DNA of 5,909 nucleotides from positions 1 to 5,909 of the forward strand of contig JBEBVI010000278.1 of assembly GCA_040392805.1 (NCBI GenBank), read 5' to 3'. Shown piece after piece: positions 1-5,880 of this stretch. The notes under the pieces were generated by a model. That model was not told where the DNA came from, made no database searches, and saw nothing but the letters and a program-made list of their open reading frames with translations. This DNA comes from Taibaiella helvus_B (lineage in GTDB: Bacteria; Bacteroidota; Bacteroidia; Chitinophagales; Chitinophagaceae). The position numbers and the translations under genes are program-made. Within the stretch, counting starts at the first letter, position 1. Each line of letters starts with the position of its first letter.

Positions 1-1
1 C

Positions 2-2020
2 TCCGCCGCTGTTTACGACAAAACGCTTGAAAGTCTTGACTATGAGAAAAAATTCTTTCTGCAGTCTGATATAGATAAACTAAGCGGCTACCAATATGAG
101 ATAGACGATCAGATCCGGAACAATTCGCTGCAATTCTACGAAGAGGTAAGCAATATTTTTGTAAAAAGAGTGACGGAGGCGGAACAGTATTATAAAGAGC
201 TTCTGGAAAACACCTATAGCTTCAATACCTATGACAGTATTGAACTGGACGGAAAAAAGCTGGGCTATGCTGCCCACAAGGAAGAGCTGAAAGCACGATG
301 GGATAAGCTGCTTAAGTACCGTGTACTGGCGAAATACCTGGACTTGAAGGAAGCGGAAGAAAAAAAGGCTAAAGACTCCGCACAATACACACCTAAAAGC
401 TTTGCCGTTTTAGAAAAAGAAGCAAGAGAGTCCGTAAGCAAAATACAGGATCGCTATTTCAAACGTTTGAAACGCTTAAACGACAACGACCGTTTTTCTT
501 TATTTATTAACAGCATCACCGGCGCGGAAGATCCGCATACCGACTATATGCCGCCGGAAGATAAAAAACGCTTCGATGAAATGATGTCCGGGCGCTTTAT
601 CGGTATTGGCGCATCTTTATTGCAGCAGGAAGACGGTAAGATCAAGATCACATCTATTATTACCGGAAGCCCTTCCTGGAAACAGGGACGTCTTAAGGTG
701 GACGATATCATTGAAAAAGTAGCCCAGGGCGATCAATTACCAGTGGATGTGGAAGGCATGGAAACAGATGAAGTGGTTAAGATAATCAGGGGGCCTGAGC
801 ATACAGAAGTACGTCTGCATGTTAAACATGCAGACGGCAGCCAGGAAATTATCCCGATCATAAGGGGCCGTGTAGATATGGAAGATACCTGGGCAAAATC
901 TGCAATTATCCAGAATCAGGGTAAACGTATAGGCTATATATACCTGCCTGAATTTTATGCCAACTTTACCGGTGAGTCTGACGGCAGGCGCAGCGGGCAG
1001 GACGTAGCCAACGAGGTAGTAAAACTACAGGCTGAAAAAGTAGATGGCATTGTACTGGATCTCCGTAACAATGGCGGCGGTTCGCTGAGCGATGTGGTGG
1101 ATATGGCCGGTATATTTATAGGGAAAGGCCCTGTGGTACAGGTAAGAGGGCGCGGCAATCAATCTGTTACGCTGAAAAGCCAGAGCCCTGCCCCGCTATA
1201 TTCCGGACCTCTGGCCATATTGGTAAATAACGGAAGCGCTTCAGCCTCAGAAATAATGGCTGCAGCTATGCAGGATTACGGCCGGGCTGTAGTGATCGGA
1301 ACAAATACTTTTGGAAAAGGCACCGTACAAAAATTAGTCCCCCTGGATCAATTTGTCAGCTCTTCTGTCCGCGAACAGATTATAGCGGCCTTTAACCGTG
1401 CGAAAGGCGGCAATGCAGAGTATACAGGTATAGGCTCGTTGAAATTAACGATACAGAAATTTTACCGTGTCAATGGCGGCTCCACTCAGTTGAGGGGCGT
1501 AACACCGGATATTACTCTGCCGGATGCCTACGAACAACTCGAAAACATAGGGGAAAAAAGGGATAAAACCGCTTTGCCCTGGGATAAGATAGATGCAGCA
1601 AGCTATAAGCTATGGAGCTATCCTCCTGCATTAGCCGGACTGTCTTCAGCCAGCAAAAAACGGATTGACAATAATGAAACATTCAAAATAATCCGGCAAA
1701 CAAGCGAGCGCCTGAAAAAGCAACAGGATAATAATGTGGTACCCCTGAATGAAGCCCTTTTTACAGCCAAACAAAAAGAATCCCGCGAGCTTTCTAAAAA
1801 ACTGGAAGAGCTGGACAAGACCAATGTTCCGCTGCAGGTAAGCAATCTCAAGGCAGATCTTGCCCGTATAAATATTGATACGGCTTCCAAAACCAAAAAC
1901 GAGGAATGGCTGAAAGCGCTGAAAAAAGATGTATATATTTCGGAAACAGCCAATGTGCTGCATGATTGGATTACCAGTTCTGCAAAGGTTTTGAAAAGAT
2001 CCCCGGCATTGGCCGAATAA
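2..2020 (+). CDS. prc: Tail-specific (carboxy-terminal processing) protease Prc/Tsp, 5' end cut by window edge
   Basis: The reading frame is open from base 2 to the TAA at 2018-2020 (672 codons seen). The GTG at 170 is internal, because homologous N-terminal sequence (a DY...L.SDI stretch at visible residues 13-24) continues upstream of it. The true start and any signal peptide lie off the left edge; by comparison with E. coli Prc as I recall it, some tens of residues are missing. Order of regions (numbered from base 2): helical N-terminal domain to about 195; PDZ about 200-289, starting GIGASL; S41 core from about 307 with DLRNNGGG at 353-360; SASASEI with the predicted nucleophile Ser414 (codon 1241-1243), Asp425 and FGKGTVQ with Lys439 (codon 1316-1318). 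The +11 and +25 spacings match Ser430/Asp441/Lys455 of E. coli Prc. FYRVNGGSTQ (487-496) and LPWDKID (525-531) mark the C-terminal DUF3340-type region. The family is periplasmic and degrades or trims proteins from the C terminus. No disabling change is seen. The gene is followed by its own terminator. Confidence 0.96.
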   Translation, partial: SAAVYDKTLESLDYEKKFFLQSDIDKLSGYQYEIDDQIRNNSLQFYEEVSNIFVKRVTEAEQYYKELLENTYSFNTYDSIELDGKKLGYAAHKEELKARWDKLLKYRVLAKYLDLKEAEEKKAKDSAQYTPKSFAVLEKEARESVSKIQDRYFKRLKRLNDNDRFSLFINSITGAEDPHTDYMPPEDKKRFDEMMSGRFIGIGASLLQQEDGKIKITSIITGSPSWKQGRLKVDDIIEKVAQGDQLPVDVEGMETDEVVKIIRGPEHTEVRLHVKHADGSQEIIPIIRGRVDMEDTWAKSAIIQNQGKRIGYIYLPEFYANFTGESDGRRSGQDVANEVVKLQAEKVDGIVLDLRNNGGGSLSDVVDMAGIFIGKGPVVQVRGRGNQSVTLKSQSPAPLYSGPLAILVNNGSASASEIMAAAMQDYGRAVVIGTNTFGKGTVQKLVPLDQFVSSSVREQIIAAFNRAKGGNAEYTGIGSLKLTIQKFYRVNGGSTQLRGVTPDITLPDAYEQLENIGEKRDKTALPWDKIDAASYKLWSYPPALAGLSSASKKRIDNNETFKIIRQTSERLKKQQDNNVVPLNEALFTAKQKESRELSKKLEELDKTNVPLQVSNLKADLARINIDTASKTKNEEWLKALKKDVYISETANVLHDWITSSAKVLKRSPALAE

Positions 2021-2049
2021 GATGTACACCAAATAATATTACTTTCTCA

Positions 2050-2081
2050 AAAAGAGCTTAGCCGCGGGGCTAAGCTCTTTT
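2050..2081 (+). terminator. Rho-independent terminator after prc
   Basis: A perfect stem pairs 2050-2063 (AAAAGAGCTTAGCC) with 2068-2081 (GGCTAAGCTCTTTT) around a GCGG loop, followed by a T-rich tract (TATTTTATG). It starts 30 bases after the prc stop. The A-rich 5' side and T-rich 3' side would also allow some termination from the opposite strand. The neighbouring gene is also on the + strand and lies far downstream, so the main job is ending the prc transcript. Confidence 0.93.
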
Positions 2082-2218
2082 ATTTTATGTCGCTAACGCT
2101 TACTACTTTAAACAACCCGGTGAAGACCTTTGGGTTAGGTTGTTCAATCGGGTATAATAACATTCCCCTATAAAATTTCCTGTCGTACTACTTGAACAAT
2201 CATACTTATAATCGTTCT

Positions 2219-2285
2219 TGTCATGCTGACGCAAGGAAGCATCTCTAAGCGTTCTGTAGAGATTCCTCCTTGCGTCGGAATGACA
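2219..2285. repeat. REP-like imperfect palindrome (29-bp arms, 9-nt loop)
   Basis: The left arm 2219-2247 (begins TGTCATGCTGACGCAAGGA) pairs with the right arm 2257-2285 (ends CTTGCGTCGGAATGACA) at 25 of 29 positions, with AGCGTTCTG as the loop. It is not followed by a T-tract, so a simple terminator is unlikely. The core with GTCAT...GACGCAAGGA...ATCTC resembles dispersed intergenic palindromes I recall from Bacteroidota genomes. That family assignment is memory-based, while the dyad itself is seen directly. In RNA it would form a long, bulged hairpin. Confidence 0.8.
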
Positions 2286-2462
2286 ATGGGGAGTGGAGGT
2301 GAGTAGTTACCAAAAGTTATTACTATTGTAGTAAATTTTATAGATGATTTCTTCTACCTAATTACTTGAAAAAGTGGACGAAAAAAGCTCCCAATGTTTG
2401 AACAGCCTACCTTTGGGTTCTTCGTCAAAAGTAGTGGAAAAGGAGTTGTCAGGCGCTATACA

Positions 2463-2608
2463 CAGATCGCTTCTGGTCGTTCTCGTCATTGCATTTTTCA
2501 GCCAGAAGCAATCTTAATGAATGAAACGAAAATAAAAAGGCTGAAAAATCGGAAGCAATCTCTAAGTACTACAGTACTCCATGCAGATCGCTCAGGATTG
2601 TTCTTTGT
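2463..2608. repeat. Cluster of degenerate short repeats
   Basis: Three overlapping signals are seen. (a) An 11-bp inverted repeat, ATTTTTCAGCC at 2493-2503 and GGCTGAAAAAT at 2539-2549. (b) A 10-bp direct repeat, GAAGCAATCT at 2505-2514 and 2552-2561. (c) A longer diverged direct repeat starting CAGATCGCT at 2463 and 2584, each continuing into a GTTCT...GTC stretch. Pieces such as CGTCATTGC and GAAGCAATCT look like parts of a common intergenic REP-type repeat. The arrangement suggests an old, partly decayed repeat copy or copies and not a gene. Confidence 0.5.
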
Positions 2609-2821
2609 CTTCCGTCCGGGCCTGTCCTGAACCTTGTAGAAGGAGGGCTGACAAAATGAGCCTGAGTAAGAGAGTGGCAAAGTTTTAAAATTCCACACAA
2701 AATAACGAAGAGCCGACCTTTGCCGTTGCATGAAAAAATCGGTTGATTAATTCAGGAAATTATAAACTAAAAGATTTTTATTATGTTTACTAATAGTTAA
2801 TTTATTCATTTCATATTTAAA

Positions 2822-3502
2822 ATGTTATTTGTTATGGCAACATTTTTCAAATCCATTCAAAAAAGTATCCGCTACTGGTACCTGCCTGCAGTAATAGGGG
2901 TGTTTTTTGTCATATTCGGTATTTATATTTTTTCTACCCCCATTGCCACATACGCAGTGCTTACTTACCTATTCAGCGTCTCCTTTATTATTGCAGGTGT
3001 TATGGAATCCTATTTCTCTGTTTCCAACAGGGATACGCTGGAAGGTTGGGGCTGGTATCTGACCAGTGGGATAGCCAGCCTGGTATTAGGTATACTGTTA
3101 TTGATACAACCGGAAACTTCAGCTTTGGTACTGCCCTTCTTTGTCGGGATCACACTGTTATTCCGCTCGTTCCAGGGCTTGGGATTCGCGTTCGAATTAA
3201 AAAAATACGGACAGTTGAACTGGGGCAATCTTGCTATTGTAAGCATATTGGGTATTGTATGTTCTGTTCTGCTGATCGCCAACCCAATATTCACGGGTCT
3301 TTCCATAGTGGTTTTCACGGGCTTATCCTTTATATTCGGAGGCATATCGGGGATTATATTATCCGTGCAGCTGAAAAAGCTTAAAAGCCTGCCTTCCCAG
3401 GTAAGTGATGAGCTGAAATCAAAGATAGAGTCGCTTCGGAAAGAGTATCACGATTTTATCGCCGATAAGAAAAATTACGATACCGGGAAGGAAACAGACT
3501 GA
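2822..3502 (+). CDS. HdeD family / DUF308 integral membrane protein
   Basis: This encodes a 226-residue protein with six predicted membrane helices at about 19-38, 42-62, 77-96, 99-121, 134-153 and 157-181. A charged cytoplasmic-looking tail (184-226) follows, rich in Lys and Glu and probably helical. The layout of paired helices with short loops, the P-I-A-T turn after helix 1, the GWGWYL entry to helix 3 and IQPETS before helix 4 fit the DUF308/HdeD family. In E. coli, HdeD is linked to acid resistance at high cell density; the Bacteroidota members have no firm function, so the role here is inferred only from family. Two starts are possible: ATG 2822 or ATG 2834 (MATFFKSIQ). Neither has a Shine-Dalgarno sequence, and both follow a very AT-rich leader typical of Bacteroidota. 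The gene is isolated by long intergenic DNA on both sides. No clear terminator was found, only a short T-run at 3533-3538. Confidence 0.88.
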   Translation: MLFVMATFFKSIQKSIRYWYLPAVIGVFFVIFGIYIFSTPIATYAVLTYLFSVSFIIAGVMESYFSVSNRDTLEGWGWYLTSGIASLVLGILLLIQPETSALVLPFFVGITLLFRSFQGLGFAFELKKYGQLNWGNLAIVSILGIVCSVLLIANPIFTGLSIVVFTGLSFIFGGISGIILSVQLKKLKSLPSQVSDELKSKIESLRKEYHDFIADKKNYDTGKETD

Positions 3503-3568
3503 CAGGACCGGTATATTGCTCAGTAAAAGATCGTTTTTTGGGTTAAATATGCAATGTCATTAACTTTA

Positions 3569-3600
3569 GATGTTGGTGATAGCCGCCAACATCGGCGGTT
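3569..3600 (+). other. Two mutually exclusive hairpins at left part of the MITE-like element
   Basis: GATGTTGG (3569-3576) pairs perfectly with CCAACATC (3586-3593). The overlapping CCGCC (3583-3587) pairs with GGCGG (3594-3598), extendable by a G-U and an A-U pair. The two stems share bases 3586-3593 and cannot form together. The geometry resembles a switch, but it lies inside a repeat. There is no T-tract and no gene directly after it, so regulation is only a possibility. Confidence 0.4.
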
Positions 3601-3608
3601 GCCTAGGC

Positions 3609-3767
3609 TGTCTAAAAAGCCCATTGTTGTCACCGACTGGAGCGGAGTGGAATGGAGGAATCTCCTAATCATTTGATTACACTTGTGAGATTTACCTTCG
3701 GTGAGAAAGTTCTCGACTTCCCCTCGGCAAGCTCGGGGTTCGCTCGAAATGACGACCTTTTTAGACA
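3609..3767. repeat. Nested 159-bp repeat with 11-bp inverted ends
   Basis: TGTCTAAAAAG at 3609-3619 is perfectly inverted as CTTTTTAGACA at 3757-3767. Inside are further dyads: TAATCA-TT-TGATTA (about 3665-3678) and CCCC/GGGG at 3720-3738. The core GTCATTTCGAGCGAACCCC, read on the minus strand, matches a dispersed Bacteroidota intergenic repeat as I remember it. It sits wholly within the larger element bounded by GGTTAAATA. It may therefore be an insertion of one repeat into another, or simply the body of a single element with layered palindromes. Confidence 0.6.
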
Positions 3768-3814
3768 ATCTCTTTAAGTTAATGGCATTGGTTAAATACA
3801 CTTAATATATCTAC

Positions 3815-5296
3815 ATGTTGTCCGTGCAAATATGGGAGCAAATAAAATGGGGACGGATCATGGACGTCACTTATATTCTCATCCTGATACTGGTTTGCCT
3901 CAGGATAATATATGACACCCGTTCCACAAGCAAAACGTTAGCCTACCTTCTTTTTGCCATTTTTGTTCCGGGCATTGGAATTGCCTTTTATTTTTCTTTT
4001 GGTATCAACTACAGGAAGCGCCGGATCTATTCAAAAAAACTAAAAATAGACCAGTCCTTAAGAAAGGAATTCGAACGTAAGCTGGCAGAATCCAATAAAA
4101 AGCTTTTCGCTTCGGACAACAAGCCTATTGTACAGAATCTGGAGCTGATACACTTATTATCCAACAGGAAATTAGGCAGTAACCCTATCCTGCCTAATAA
4201 TGAAGTGCAATTGCTTTTTAACGGAGAAGAGCTTTTCCCGGTATTAATAGAGGCTTTACAACATGCCGAAAAACATATACACATAGAGTACTACATTTTT
4301 GAAAATGACGGGATCGGCAATACCATTAAAAACATCCTTATCCAAAAGGCTCAGGAAGGTGTGGAAGTTCGTTTTATCTATGACGATTTCGGAAGCTCGA
4401 GCATACGCAAAACGGTTGTACGGGAACTAACAGCAAACGGAGTAAAAGCTTATCCGTTTAACCAGATATCGCTGGTAAAATTAGCCAACCGGTTCAACTA
4501 CCGGAACCACAGGAAGATCGTAGTAATAGATGGCATTACTTCCTTTATCGGCGGAATAAACGTTTGTGATAAATATATCAATAACGGTGAAAATAAATTA
4601 TACTGGAGAGATACGCATTTACGCATAAAAGGATACTCCTCCCTTTCTTTACAGCAGATCTTTATGGCCGACTGGAATTTTTGCAGCGGCAAAGATATTT
4701 CGGTGGACAGGAAATACTTTCCGGATATAACACTGGAAACAGATCATCCTTCCTATGTACAGGTAATATCAAGCGGCCCCGACTCTGCGTTGCCTAATAT
4801 ACTGTATTCCGTAATACAGGCTATAAACCTTGCCCAACGGGAAATACTCCTCACCACACCTTACTATATACCGGATCAGAGCCTGCAGGAAAGTCTCATT
4901 ATAGCGGCATTAAGTGGCATTGATGTAAAGTTGCTTGTACCCAAAGAAGGTGATTCCAGGATCGTGCATCTCGCCACGCAAGCCTATTTTGAAGAACTGC
5001 TATTCGCGGGGGTTAAAATATATATGTACAAAAAAGGTTTCATTCATTCCAAAACATTTGCAACTGACCGCAAGATCGCATCAATAGGCACGGCCAACCT
5101 GGATCTGCGCAGTTTTGACCTGAACTTTGAAGTATCCGCAATCATCTATGATGAGCAAATAGCCGGACAGCTTTCAGACTCTTTTTATAAAGACCTCGAA
5201 GATGCCGAACAAATAACCCTGGAAAAATGGACTAAAAGGACAAGCCTCCGGAAAATGCAGGAAAGGATTATAAGGCTGTTTTCTCCATTCATGTAA
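3815..5296 (+). CDS. cls: Cardiolipin synthase-type phospholipase D protein
   Basis: This encodes 493 residues, the usual size for bacterial cardiolipin synthases. The N terminus has two membrane segments (about 19-33 and 41-63) separated by DTRSTSKTLAY, the pattern of the PLDc_N domain. Two phospholipase D catalytic motifs are intact: HRKIVVID (His232, Lys234, Asp239) and HSKTFATD (His411, Lys413, Asp418). The second is followed by GTANLDLRSFDLNFEV, typical of the family. The family joins two phosphatidylglycerols, or a related phospholipid pair, to make cardiolipin and a released head group at the inner membrane. The exact donor cannot be read from the sequence. The start is uncertain: ATG 3815 has only an AT-rich leader, while the in-frame ATG 3860 (MDVTYIL) is preceded by GGGGACGG at 3849-3856 and would drop 15 residues without loss of a recognised domain. 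A MITE-like element ends at 3790-3798, just upstream. Overlap with other membrane-acting PLD enzymes is possible but less likely. Confidence 0.94.
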   Translation: MLSVQIWEQIKWGRIMDVTYILILILVCLRIIYDTRSTSKTLAYLLFAIFVPGIGIAFYFSFGINYRKRRIYSKKLKIDQSLRKEFERKLAESNKKLFASDNKPIVQNLELIHLLSNRKLGSNPILPNNEVQLLFNGEELFPVLIEALQHAEKHIHIEYYIFENDGIGNTIKNILIQKAQEGVEVRFIYDDFGSSSIRKTVVRELTANGVKAYPFNQISLVKLANRFNYRNHRKIVVIDGITSFIGGINVCDKYINNGENKLYWRDTHLRIKGYSSLSLQQIFMADWNFCSGKDISVDRKYFPDITLETDHPSYVQVISSGPDSALPNILYSVIQAINLAQREILLTTPYYIPDQSLQESLIIAALSGIDVKLLVPKEGDSRIVHLATQAYFEELLFAGVKIYMYKKGFIHSKTFATDRKIASIGTANLDLRSFDLNFEVSAIIYDEQIAGQLSDSFYKDLEDAEQITLEKWTKRTSLRKMQERIIRLFSPFM

Positions 5297-5299
5297 GTC

Positions 5300-5345
5300 A
5301 ATTACAAATTACGAATCAATTAGCAATCAATTACGAATTATCAAT
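5300..5345. repeat. AT-rich AATTAC-type repeat block, left of the four-helix-bundle gene
   Basis: Starting three bases after the cls stop, the block contains AATTACAAATTA (5300-5311) and AATCAATTACGAATTA (5325-5340) with variants of the AATTAC/AATC unit between. Both units recur on the other side of the broken small gene (5751-5762 exactly; 5726-5741 with one difference). The composition is far more AT-rich than the neighbouring genes. Confidence 0.7.
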
Positions 5346-5368
5346 GTTTAACTAAAACAGATCAAGGC

Positions 5369-5726
5369 ATGAAGGAGAATATTATTCAGCAAAAATCATT
5401 TGCCTTTGCGGTTCGCATTGTAAATGCATATCGGAATTTGTCAGTCAACCGGAAGGAATTTTTGTTGAGTAAACAATTACTGCGAAGTGGAAACTTCGAT
5501 AGGCGCCAATATCGAAGAATCTATTAGCGGACAGTCTGACAAAGATTTTCTGTCTAAAATAAGCATCACATACAAAGAAGCGAGAGAAAGTAAATACTGG
5601 ATAAGATTATTGCAAACAACAAAACATCTGTCCAAAATTGAAGCTGAAAGTTTACTCGCAGACGCCGATGAAATTTGCAAAATTATCGGCTCTATCCAGA
5701 AAATCCTAAAATCTCGCAATGTATAA
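5369..5726 (+). pseudogene. Four-helix-bundle (S23 / 23S rRNA-IVP family) protein gene with +1 frameshift
   Basis: The frame from ATG 5369 reads MKENIIQQKSFAFAVRIV and on through LLSKQLLRSG, then runs out of frame to a TAG at 5525-5527. The rest of the protein (TSIGANIEESISGQSDKDFL to a TAA at 5724-5726) is in the next frame. One extra A in the run 5491-5493 (GGAAACT where GGAACT would read Gly-Thr) accounts for the break. Removing it gives a continuous 118-residue protein. LRSGTSIGANIEE and the YKEARESKYWIRLL helix are hallmarks of the four-helix-bundle family (PF05635 / TIGR02436). The family was first found inside rRNA intervening sequences and is related to Avd of diversity-generating retroelements. 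Stand-alone copies have no known function, and no reverse transcriptase or rRNA is seen here. A partial product from GTG 5487 (79 residues) would lack the first helix. The break could be a real mutation, a sequencing error in an A-run or, less likely, programmed frameshifting. Confidence 0.85.
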
Positions 5727-5784
5727 ATCAATTATGAATTAAAAATTACGAATTACAAATTAAGAAGATTGGTAATTCGTAATT
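5726..5784. repeat. AT-rich repeat block and 13-bp stem-loop, right of the four-helix-bundle gene
   Basis: AATCAATTATGAATTA (5726-5741) overlaps the stop codon of the broken gene and matches 5325-5340 at 15 of 16 positions. AATTACGAATTAC (5744-5756) is perfectly inverted as GTAATTCGTAATT (5772-5784) across a 15-base spacer. The stem is nearly all A-U with no T-run after it, so it is weak as a terminator. The repeat nature is clear from the shared units on both sides of the gene. Confidence 0.72.
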
Positions 5785-5880
5785 GATATACTGTACGCTG
5801 TATAAAAATATGCAATCAAAATATCAGTTGTTCTCTCAGATTAAGACTCAGTGAGGTGGACGAAATAATTTTCCTAAAAG

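Larger units (their letters stand above)
2082..2821. other. Long intergenic region with no convincing gene
   Basis: About 740 bp separate the prc terminator from the DUF308 gene. Open frames here are short and overlap on both strands (for example 2394-2630 on +, 2498-2731 on -). Their translations are low in recognisable motifs, and they run across repeat sequence. The region holds a weak dyad at 2111-2144 (AACAACC / GGTTGTT), a long REP-like hairpin at 2219-2285, and a cluster of decayed repeats at about 2463-2608. A strong AGGAGG (2641-2646) stands nine bases before an ATG at 2656, but that frame ends after ten codons. From about 2745 the sequence becomes very AT-rich, which is where the leader and promoter of the downstream gene would be expected. 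I could not find a good match to the Bacteroidota -33/-7 promoter (TTG / TAnnTTTG). Confidence 0.7.
3541..3798. mobile_element. MITE-like element with terminal inverted repeats and target duplication
   Basis: The direct repeat GGTTAAATA occurs at 3541-3549 and 3790-3798. Just inside lie inverted repeats: CAATGTCATTAACTT (3552-3566) and AAGTTAATGGCATTG (3776-3790), with 14 of 15 positions complementary. The element between them is about 239 bp and carries no plausible gene; an open frame on the minus strand (3520-3801) spans it but looks like translated repeat. Inverted ends next to a short direct repeat are the signature of a non-autonomous transposon. The left direct repeat is separated from its inverted repeat by two bases (TG). 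That could mean a longer diverged target duplication (GTTAAATATG / GTTAAATACA) or an alternative boundary. The right end is only 24 bases before the first possible start of the cardiolipin synthase gene, so the element could supply or disturb that gene's promoter. Confidence 0.55.

Noticed and set aside
170..172. GTG as the start of the protease
   Set aside because: The frame is open and homologous upstream to the window edge (visible residues 1-56), so this codon is an internal valine.
1618..2032. Minus-strand open frames of 111 and 128 codons
   Set aside because: They lie antisense to the well-supported C-terminal part of prc and overlap each other; they are shadow frames.
2405..2418. TACCTTTG at 2408-2415 as a Bacteroidota -7 promoter box
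   Set aside because: No -33 box lies at suitable distance, no gene follows, and the motif overlaps a CCCAA/TTGGG dyad.
2394..2731. Overlapping open frames on both strands (78 and 77 codons)
   Set aside because: They cover a cluster of decayed repeats, lack ribosome-binding or promoter support, and give translations without family features.
3520..3801. Minus-strand open frame of 93 codons
   Set aside because: It runs across the MITE-like element and its nested palindromes, including both inverted ends and flanks. The translation shows no recognisable domain, and the frame is better explained as repeat sequence.
5299..5345. CRISPR-like array
   Set aside because: Repeat units are short, irregular and AT-rich with no unique spacers of constant length.
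5369..5726. Part of a diversity-generating retroelement (Avd-like protein)
   Set aside because: No reverse transcriptase, template/variable repeat pair or target gene is seen in the window, and the sequence fits the stand-alone S23/IVP family.
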